Of a stretch of 64,000 nucleotides of DNA, positions 57,574 through 64,000 are shown piece after piece (within the stretch, counting starts at the first letter, position 1; each line of letters begins with the position of its first letter). The stretch lies in NCBI GenBank assembly GCA_963708115.1, contig CAVPRX010000001.1, positions 496,001 to 560,000 of the forward strand. The letters are read 5' to 3'. The stretch is from VRUE01 sp963708115 (GTDB lineage: Bacteria; Actinomycetota; Thermoleophilia; Solirubrobacterales; 70-9). The position numbers and the translations under genes were made by a program. The notes below the pieces were generated by a model that was not told where the DNA came from, searched no databases, and saw only the letters and a list, made by a program, of their open reading frames with translations.

Positions 57574-58146
57574 ATCTCCACCAGTCTCACACCCACCCCA
57601 GCTTCCGATAGCTACGCCAGCGGGACGTTTCCGGGCCCCGGAACTTATTTCTGCGTCGAGTGCGGCCTGCAGCTGGCCCTTCACGAGGACGACCGGCTCC
57701 CCGACTGCACCCGTTGCGGAGCGGCGAGCTTCATGCTCGACTCGATCTTCGAATCCATGCAGGAGCACGGCGAGACCACAGCGGAATTCGAGGTCGCGAT
57801 CGAGGCGGCTGCCGCTAGCTGGCTGGATGAGCTGCGGGCGGACCTCACCCCGGGCAGCCGCCATCTGGTCTGCCGCGATGAGGGGGGCGAGGTTCTCGAC
57901 TTCGAGATCGAGCATGGCTGGACGAGGATCGGCCGCAGCGTCGCCGCCGACATCCGCCTCGATGATCCCAGCGTCTCCCGCCGCCACGCCCTCGTCGTCT
58001 CCGAACCGGGCGAGTCGCTGCGCGTCCTCGACGACCGCAGCCTCAACGGCGTCTTCGTCAACGCCGACCTGGTCGAGTGGGGAAAGCTGGGCGACGGCGA
58101 CGAGCTGGCGATCGGGCGCTACCGCCTCTTCGCACTCGAAGGCTGA
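57574..58146 (+). CDS. Zinc-ribbon plus FHA-domain protein with unusual start
   Basis: About 190 residues. The obvious ATG at 57733 would cut off a well-formed zinc ribbon (C27, C30, C45, C48: 'YFCVECGLQ', 'LPDCTRCGAASF') that continues in frame upstream. The only good ribosome binding site, GGAAGGAG (57561-57568), precedes an ATC at 57574. No ATG, GTG or TTG lies between the upstream stop and the ribbon. The C-terminal FHA domain ('TRIGRSVAADIRLDDPSVSRRHALV', 'LDDRSLNGVFVNADLV') binds phosphothreonine. Start at ATC or CTG 57547 is inference. Confidence 0.65.
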   Translation: MSTSLTPTPASDSYASGTFPGPGTYFCVECGLQLALHEDDRLPDCTRCGAASFMLDSIFESMQEHGETTAEFEVAIEAAAASWLDELRADLTPGSRHLVCRDEGGEVLDFEIEHGWTRIGRSVAADIRLDDPSVSRRHALVVSEPGESLRVLDDRSLNGVFVNADLVEWGKLGDGDELAIGRYRLFALEG

Positions 58147-58196
58147 GCGAGCAATTCGCGCAAATTCCGGCCTACGGGGCCCGTAGAGTGGGCGCC

Positions 58197-58562
58197 GTGG
58201 ACTCCGCCCCGCAAGATCCGTCGATAGCCGCCGAGCAGGCTCGCCGGCGCCTGCACGAAGAGATCGAGCGCGTGCGCACGGGTGTCGAGGAGATGCTCTC
58301 CGAGCAGGGCAGTGACGACGCCGATCTTCAGCGTGAGCTGGACGCGCTGCGCGAGGACACCAGGCTCTACGTCAAGCAGCGGCTCCGCAAGAGCGAGAAG
58401 CGCGCCGACAAGCGCCTCAACAAGCTGGAGCGGCGCATCGATCAGGTAGAGCAAGACCGCAAGCTCGCCGAGTGGCGCATCCACACCAACACCGAGGCGA
58501 TGCTCGACGGCCTCCTCAAAGAGGTCCGAGCCATCGCCGACCTCCTGACCCGAACCCGCTAG
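58197..58562 (+). CDS. Coiled-coil protein of unknown function
   Basis: 121 residues from GTG 58197; the frame extends further but overlaps the FHA gene. Nearly all helix, with heptad-like charged segments ('ARRRLHEEIERVRTGVEEML', 'QRLRKSEKRADKRLNKLERRIDQVEQDRKLAEWRI'). No membrane segment. It lies 50 bp after the FHA gene in the same direction and may be co-transcribed. Convergent with gltB. Confidence 0.6.
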   Translation: MDSAPQDPSIAAEQARRRLHEEIERVRTGVEEMLSEQGSDDADLQRELDALREDTRLYVKQRLRKSEKRADKRLNKLERRIDQVEQDRKLAEWRIHTNTEAMLDGLLKEVRAIADLLTRTR

Positions 58563-58580
58563 TCAGCTGAGAGGGATGGC

Positions 58581-61500
58581 TTACTCGGTAGAGATGCTGG
58601 GGTCTGCTTGGACCTTGTGCGGGACGATCATCAGGAAGTTGCTTGTCGCGTCGGCGGCCATGCTGGCCATCCGCTCGGCCTCTTCGTCCTGACCGGTAGC
58701 CCGCAGCTCGTCGGCGTAGTGGCTGAGCAGATCGTCGATGTCGAGCAGGGCCTCGGAGTCGAGATCCTTGAGCTCCACTTTGGCGCCCTCGCCCAGGCGG
58801 GCCTCAATCGACTCGCGGTCGATGCCGAAGGCGTTGTGGCGGACGTAGACCCGGCCGCCGGTCATCCCGGCGCAGGCCCAGGGACCGAGGTCGCCAAGCA
58901 CGATCGCGCGACCAGAGGTCATGTACTCGAAGGCGAAGCCCTTGGCGTTGGCGCGGTCGACGACGCAGCCGCGGCCGTCGTCGATCGCCTCCGCTGGCTC
59001 GCCGCCCAGCACCACGTCGGCACCGGAGAGGCGGATGCAGAAGCGCGAGTCGGCCGACCCCTGGACGAAGAGGCGGCCACGCTGGGCGCCGTAGGCAAAC
59101 GACTTGCCGACCGAGCCGTTGAGGCGTTGGCCCTTGGCACCCTTGCCCTTGAGCACAGCAAGGGTGCCGCCCAGCATCGCCTTGCCGACGCCGTCCTGGG
59201 CGCCTCCCTCGACCCGGATCGAGACGCCATAGGCGTTGAAGGCGCCAAGGCCCTGGCCCGCGACCGAGCCGCCGTTGAACTCGAGGTCGGCGAGCACGTC
59301 GTCGTTTGACTCGGGCCCGTCCTCGAAGATGCGTGAGCGGGCGATCGCCCCGGCCAGCTCGGTGCCGAGCACCCGGTCGTTGGCGTCGGTCGCGCGCGGA
59401 AAGCGGCTGGTGACGGTGCTGCCCGAGCAGACTTCGCCGGCAAGGGCACCGATCTGAGCCGAGGCCTGCTTGGCCTCCATCCGGATCGGGCGGGCGACGA
59501 CGAGCCCCGCCTCGGCGCGCTCGTCGGAAATATCCTCGGCCACAGGCAAGTCGATCGGCTCGAGATCGAGAAACTCGTCCAACGGCGTGATCAGCGGCGC
59601 CAGGTCGATCTGGTCGTGGTGGGAGATCTGCTCGAGCAGGTCGTAGCGACCGACCAGGTCCTGGGCGCGGTCGTAGCCGAGCGAGGCGACGACCTGCTTG
59701 ACCTCCTCGCCCATCGCCTGGAAGAAGCGAGCGCAGCTCTCGGCGGCAACGTCGACCTCCTGTGGGGTGAACTTCTTCAGGCCGTGGTCCTGGGCCTGCT
59801 CGACCGTCTCGATCTGGGTGGCGATGCCGACGTGGCAGGTGTCGAGCTGGCAGCCGCGGCAGATCGTGCAGCCGAGGCTGACCATCGCCAGGGTGCCGAA
59901 ACCGACCCGGTTGGCACCCAGGCAGTGCAGCTTGACGACGTCGTGACCGGTCCGGTAGCCGCCGTCGGCCCAGATCTCCACGCGGTTTCGCAGGCCGGCC
60001 TCCATCAGCGCCCGGTGCACGGCGCGGGTGCCGATGTCGGAGGGCAGGCCGACGTGGCGCAGCGCGTGCTGGCGCGCCGCGCCGGTGCCGCCCTCGAAGC
60101 CGGAGAGGGTGATGATGTCGGCGCCCGCCTTGGCGATGCCGAGGCCGATCGTGCCGATGTTCGGCACCACCGGGACCTTGACCGAGACGCGCACGTCGGG
60201 GTTGACCGTCTTCAGCTCGTCGATCAGCTCGGCGAGATCCTCGATCGAGTAGAGGTCGTGGTTGTTCGAGGGCGAGATCAGGTCGGTGCCAGGGGCCGCG
60301 TTACGGGCGGCGGCGACCTTCTCGGAGACCTTCTTGCCGGGCAGGTGGCCGCCCTCGCCGGGCTTGGCGCCCTGGCCGATCTTGATCTCAGCGAGATATG
60401 AGGAGTTGATCATCTCCGCCGAGACGCCGAAGCGGCCCGAGGCGACCTGCTGGCCGCGCCACTTGCGGTAGTGCCCGTACATGTCACGGATCTCGCCACC
60501 CTCGCCGTTGACGCAGAGGACGTTGATCGATTTCGCCGCCTCGGCGTAGGCGCGGAAGGCGGGCTCGGACTGCGAGCCGAAGCTCATCGAGGAGATCACC
60601 ACGGGGTAGTCGTGGTGACCGACGCCGGCGTCGACGACCGATGCGTCAGGAAGAGGCTCTCTGTCGCCCTTCAGACCCATGATGTGGCGCATCGAGATCG
60701 GGCTCTGCGCCTCCAGGTCGCGCACCTTCTCGGAATATTCCTCGTAGGAGCCGGAGCCGTTGGCGGTGGCGATCGCCGCCTTGTAGACCTTGGGGTAGAA
60801 GCGGAACGTCTTCGCCGGTTTGGCGCCCTCGTCGCCGCAGAGGATCCGGGCCCGCTCGTTGCTCGACTCGTCGAGCCCGTCGAAGCCGATGCCCGCCTTC
60901 TCGGAGGCGGCAAAGGCCTCGGTCTGGAAGATCTCGGCAAGCTCCGGCTTGACGCCGATCGAGGAGAACTGGCGGGCGTAGCCGCGCACCTCGTGGATCC
61001 CGATCGTCGAGATCACTTTCTCGATCCCCTTGGCGAGCGCCGCGCAGAGGTTGCCGATGTCCTTGCGGTAGTCCTCGACGCAGATCACCTCGACCATCGT
61101 GTAGGGGCAGACGCCGTTGGCGCCGAGGCCGAGGGCCAGCATCGTGTCGTGGACGTTGCGGATCGCCGCCGAGCGCAGGACGATCCCGCAGCGCCGCCGC
61201 AGGTTCTCCTCGCCCGTCTCGACCCGGAACTGCTTCAGCGCCTGGTCGACCGCCGAGGTGGCGAGGTGGGGATCGAGGTAGCGCCGCTCGGCGTCATAGA
61301 CGGTGCGGTCGGTCAGCACCAGCAGCTCGGCGCCGTCGCGGACCTTCTTCACGGCCTCCTGCTTTATCCGGGCTATCGCCCCGCGGGTCGTCTCCGACTC
61401 CAACAGCGAGATGTCGACGGCGCCGGCGCGTCCGCGGAACTCCTCCCAGAGGTCCTCGAGCAGGTAGGTCTGGTGCTCGCGGGCGATCTGGCGGTAAGTC

Positions 61501-63257
61501 TTGTCGGAGAGCGGCGCCATGCCGTGGTGGCCGCCGAGAATCACCGGGAAGGAGGTCTCCACCGTGCCGGTGTCATCGCCGGCCGCGTCTATGGAGGGAC
61601 GGCGGCCGAAGACCGTGCGGGTCGAGAAGTGCTCCATCTCGCGCTCACGGTCGATCGCCGGGTTGGTGACCACGGCGACCGTCTCCTTGAAGTAGTCGGC
61701 GAGGTTCTGGCGCTCCGGCGAGAGCGCGGCGAGCGGACCGTCGTAGCCGAGCGACCCCACCGGCTCGGCCCCGTTGGAGGCCATCTGCTGGACCAGTTTG
61801 ACGTCGTCGCGCTGCCAGCCGAAGCCGGCGAGGACGCGGTCGTCGACCTTGACCGGCTCTGCGGGGCCGGCGTCGGAATAGCCGGGCACGTCAGCCCCCT
61901 CGAGCGGGCCGCCGGTCTCCAGCGCGCGGTCATACGGAGCTGCCTCCTCGGCGCCGTTGCGGGCCAGCCAGCGGTCGCGGACGATGCGCAGCATCGCGTC
62001 GTGGGAGTAGAGAGTCGAGTGCCTTGCCTCGCGGTCGATCGAGACCATCGCCTTCTCGCCGGGGGCGAGCGGCTTCGGCTCGGCGACCATCTCACTGACC
62101 GCGACGACGCCGGGCTCGGAGCTGAAGACGAAGTCATCGCCGGTCTCGACCTGCCAGAGCGGCCGCAGGCCGAGCGCGTCGGCGGAGAAGACGCACTCGT
62201 CGCTGTGGCGGGCGATCAAGGCCACCGGGCCCTGGGCGAAGGGGCCCATCGCCTGGCGCAAGTACATGTAGAAGCGGTGCAGATCCTCGGGCAGGGCGCG
62301 GATCTCGTTGACGATCGGCGGCACGACCATCTCCATCGCCTCGGCGAGGCTGAGCCCGTCGCGGTTGACCAGGGTGGCGATCGTCTGGTTGAGGTCCTGG
62401 GAGTCCGAGGAGCCTGGCTGGATCGGGACGCTGAGCATGCGCGCCTCCTGGCGCAGCTGTTCGACCGTGTTGATCTCGCCGTTGTGGCCGAGGACCGAGA
62501 AGGGCTGCACCCGCTTGAACGAGGGCCAGGTGTTGGTCGAGTAGCGGTTATGGCCGAAAGCACCGATCGTCTCGAAGCGCTCATCGCGCAGGTCCGGGTA
62601 GTACTCACCGAGGATGTTCGGCGCGCCCATCACCTTGTAGACGCAGATCGTCGCCGAGATCGAGGGGACGTGGACGCCGAGCTCCCGCTCGAGCTCGATC
62701 AGCAGGTCGAAGAGGACGCGGTCGCGGTGCGTGGCGTCGGCGACGAGGCCGGCGATCTGCCAGAAGTGCGGCTCCTCCTCACGCGCGGTCGGGCCGAGCG
62801 CGGGCGAGTCGACGACGCCGATCCGCTCGGCGAGGATGCGGAAGCCGCCCTGACCGAGCAATTCGCGGGCGTCGTGCTGAACCTTCTCCAGGTCCTGGGA
62901 GCGTTCGATGAAGACGTGGGCGACGGCGAAGGCGTCATCGAGGGTCAGCGAGGGGTCGTGGCCGCCGCTGCGCACCTCCTCGGCCCAGATCTTGCGCGGG
63001 ATGTCGAGCAGGAGGCCACAGCCGTCCCCCTCGCCATCGACATTGCCGGCGCGGTGGAGCATCTTCTGCAGGGCCGGGATCGCGCGTTCGATCGGTTCGT
63101 GGCTCGGCGTCGCGTCCTTGCGCACCGATGCGTAGATCGCACAGGCGTCCTTGTCCTCGACGCTGGGCGGCGAGACAAGTGGCCGGTAGGCACGCTCTGG
63201 CGAGTAGCGGACGGGGCCGCCCTCGCCGTGAAGCTCACGGGACTGGGTATTCGACAT
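58581..63257 (-). CDS. gltB: Glutamate synthase large subunit
   Basis: 1,558 residues. Class II amidotransferase with nucleophile C39 ('KDACAIYASVRKD'), implying removal of a 38-residue propeptide. Central domain, then FMN-binding synthase domain ('GEGGEIRDMYGHYRKWRGQQ', 'SGFEGGTGAARQHALRH'). [3Fe-4S] ligands are in 'CTICRGCQLDTCHVG', and the C-terminal beta-helix is GXGXG-like. It makes glutamate from 2-oxoglutarate and glutamine. The small subunit gltD is not in the window. GGGAGGT 4 bp before the ATG; TATAAT lies about 65 bp upstream. Confidence 0.96.
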   Translation of the reverse strand: MSNTQSRELHGEGGPVRYSPERAYRPLVSPPSVEDKDACAIYASVRKDATPSHEPIERAIPALQKMLHRAGNVDGEGDGCGLLLDIPRKIWAEEVRSGGHDPSLTLDDAFAVAHVFIERSQDLEKVQHDARELLGQGGFRILAERIGVVDSPALGPTAREEEPHFWQIAGLVADATHRDRVLFDLLIELERELGVHVPSISATICVYKVMGAPNILGEYYPDLRDERFETIGAFGHNRYSTNTWPSFKRVQPFSVLGHNGEINTVEQLRQEARMLSVPIQPGSSDSQDLNQTIATLVNRDGLSLAEAMEMVVPPIVNEIRALPEDLHRFYMYLRQAMGPFAQGPVALIARHSDECVFSADALGLRPLWQVETGDDFVFSSEPGVVAVSEMVAEPKPLAPGEKAMVSIDREARHSTLYSHDAMLRIVRDRWLARNGAEEAAPYDRALETGGPLEGADVPGYSDAGPAEPVKVDDRVLAGFGWQRDDVKLVQQMASNGAEPVGSLGYDGPLAALSPERQNLADYFKETVAVVTNPAIDREREMEHFSTRTVFGRRPSIDAAGDDTGTVETSFPVILGGHHGMAPLSDKTYRQIAREHQTYLLEDLWEEFRGRAGAVDISLLESETTRGAIARIKQEAVKKVRDGAELLVLTDRTVYDAERRYLDPHLATSAVDQALKQFRVETGEENLRRRCGIVLRSAAIRNVHDTMLALGLGANGVCPYTMVEVICVEDYRKDIGNLCAALAKGIEKVISTIGIHEVRGYARQFSSIGVKPELAEIFQTEAFAASEKAGIGFDGLDESSNERARILCGDEGAKPAKTFRFYPKVYKAAIATANGSGSYEEYSEKVRDLEAQSPISMRHIMGLKGDREPLPDASVVDAGVGHHDYPVVISSMSFGSQSEPAFRAYAEAAKSINVLCVNGEGGEIRDMYGHYRKWRGQQVASGRFGVSAEMINSSYLAEIKIGQGAKPGEGGHLPGKKVSEKVAAARNAAPGTDLISPSNNHDLYSIEDLAELIDELKTVNPDVRVSVKVPVVPNIGTIGLGIAKAGADIITLSGFEGGTGAARQHALRHVGLPSDIGTRAVHRALMEAGLRNRVEIWADGGYRTGHDVVKLHCLGANRVGFGTLAMVSLGCTICRGCQLDTCHVGIATQIETVEQAQDHGLKKFTPQEVDVAAESCARFFQAMGEEVKQVVASLGYDRAQDLVGRYDLLEQISHHDQIDLAPLITPLDEFLDLEPIDLPVAEDISDERAEAGLVVARPIRMEAKQASAQIGALAGEVCSGSTVTSRFPRATDANDRVLGTELAGAIARSRIFEDGPESNDDVLADLEFNGGSVAGQGLGAFNAYGVSIRVEGGAQDGVGKAMLGGTLAVLKGKGAKGQRLNGSVGKSFAYGAQRGRLFVQGSADSRFCIRLSGADVVLGGEPAEAIDDGRGCVVDRANAKGFAFEYMTSGRAIVLGDLGPWACAGMTGGRVYVRHNAFGIDRESIEARLGEGAKVELKDLDSEALLDIDDLLSHYADELRATGQDEEAERMASMAADATSNFLMIVPHKVQADPSISTE

Positions 63258-63319
63258 CTTGACCTCCCGGTTTCCGCGCCTTCTCCGAGCGGGCGCGCGA
63301 CGGGTTGACGAGTTGTCGG

Positions 63320-63325
63320 ATTATA
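63320..63325 (-). promoter_or_regulatory. -10 box of the gltB promoter
   Basis: TATAAT on the minus strand, about 65 bp before the gltB ATG. No clear -35; the expected place is GC-rich and holds a direct repeat GGCCGGAC twice (63328-63345 region), which may bind an activator. AT-rich TCGA-AAA-TCGA sequence lies further upstream. Confidence 0.4.
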
Positions 63326-63442
63326 GGGCCGTCCGGCCGTCCGGCCTAGTCGATTTCTCGACAATCCCCAATCGAGACTGCATTTTCCCGCCGTATGCGC
63401 GGGTAAATAGCGAGAAACAGCGGGTGGGATGACCAGGGCAAC

Positions 63443-64000
63443 TCAGCCGGAACGAGGGTCGACAGGCGTCAGGTGGCGGCATGATCGGCGGTTGAGCCCG
63501 CAGAAGCCCTCCACCAAAATGGGGGCCTTCGCGCGCAGTGCGTATGCGTTCCCTCTGACAGGAACGGTGCGGACCGTCGCGTCCTTGCCGACGCCAACTC
63601 TCAGCTGAGCCAGCTTCACCCAGTCCGGCGCTACCCCCAAGACGAGAAAGCCACGGGGGGGTTTGCCGGGATCCTTGGCTGGCTCGACGATGCCCAGTGA
63701 CAAGCCGTTGCGCGCTGCTTCGGCAAGCGGTGAACACGACGCTGCCCCCTGACCAGCTTGAACGAGACACGCCACGCTTTCTCCGGAGGCCTCACCCATC
63801 ACTATCCAAATACCACCGGACGAAGTTCGAGCGAAGTGGGCGCTATCTACGCGGAGGGCTCCCGGTCCAACCACCCGCCGAAGGCTGACTTCCACATCCG
63901 GCGGCAGCTCCACTTCAGGGTCTCCTAGGAATTCGTACTGCCCAGCATCGACGAGGCCGGCAAACTCGTTTTCCTTCGGGGAATTCGCGCCGCCAGGCCG
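63443..64000 (-). CDS. Hypothetical protein, 5' end outside window
   Basis: The frame is open from base 64000 to the stop at 63443, about 185 residues; the GTG at 63913 is internal. It begins in the window at 'SPKENEFAGLVDAGQYEFLG' and continues with 'GIWIVMGEASGESVACLV', 'GFLVLGVAPDWVKLAQLRVG' and a final 'GFCGLNRRSCRHL'. Beta-rich with four cysteines, it could be an exported domain. No family recognised. Confidence 0.55.
   Translation of the reverse strand, partial: RPGGANSPKENEFAGLVDAGQYEFLGDPEVELPPDVEVSLRRVVGPGALRVDSAHFARTSSGGIWIVMGEASGESVACLVQAGQGAASCSPLAEAARNGLSLGIVEPAKDPGKPPRGFLVLGVAPDWVKLAQLRVGVGKDATVRTVPVRGNAYALRAKAPILVEGFCGLNRRSCRHLTPVDPRSG

Noticed and set aside
60471..63308. Very long plus-strand ORF (945 codons) opposite gltB
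   Set aside because: Antisense shadow: Asp/Val/Arg/Gly-rich translation without domains, exactly opposite the well-supported glutamate synthase gene.

Overview
The window is high-GC, densely packed bacterial chromosome. Several features point to an actinobacterium, most likely of the Thermoleophilia/Solirubrobacterales group. These are the Gram-positive style SUF cluster with an Rrf2 regulator and SufU, a WS/DGAT wax-ester/triacylglycerol synthase, a MarP-like protease, frequent GTG/TTG starts with 4-bp GTGA overlaps, and very large secreted NHL-repeat proteins. The class assignment is inferred from gene content; no rRNA or tRNA was seen.

Layout. 1-10.3 kb: tail of an MFS exporter, then a SUF Fe-S assembly cluster in two co-oriented blocks (sufR-sufC-sufS-wHTH-sufU and Rieske-sufB-sufD). 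The blocks are separated by an opposing MMPL transporter and a VOC protein. A shared 23-bp motif sits upstream of each block. 10.3-16 kb: regulators (two-domain winged helix, double TetR) and a tandem pair of DUF1254/DUF1214 proteins. 16-23 kb: membrane/cupredoxin operon, thioredoxin-like protein, IspH, WS/DGAT, FxsA, and a membrane plus His-rich protein pair. 23-26 kb: HipBA toxin-antitoxin and an IS110-family transposase.

26.23-40.20 kb is a mobile island of about 14 kb. It is bounded by 43-bp direct repeats that copy the 3' end of the DUF59/MIP18 (SufT-like) gene. Just inside each end lie matching short repeats that look like integrase arm sites. The island carries, on the left, secreted cargo: a 1,623-aa NHL-repeat protein, a PASTA protein, a small secreted protein and a frameshifted one. 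On the right it carries mobility functions: regulators, two very long inverted repeats (oriT/origin candidate), a replication-relaxation protein, a VirD4/TraG-like ATPase, an excisionase-like protein and a tyrosine integrase.

40.2-64 kb returns to chromosome: sufT, GNAT and HAD genes; a tandem pair of 19-codon micro-ORFs with strong ribosome binding sites facing a MazEF-type system; an AddAB-like helicase-nuclease pair; xseA-xseB and a VOC gene split by an IS481-family element; a MarP-like protease; a penicillin-binding protein; a zinc-ribbon/FHA protein; gltB; and a truncated gene at the edge.

The strongest candidates for something undescribed are the micro-ORF pair (42.1-42.4 kb), the sufT-targeting island with its oriT-like hairpins, and the leader micro-ORF coupled to the winged-helix gene inside the suf cluster.
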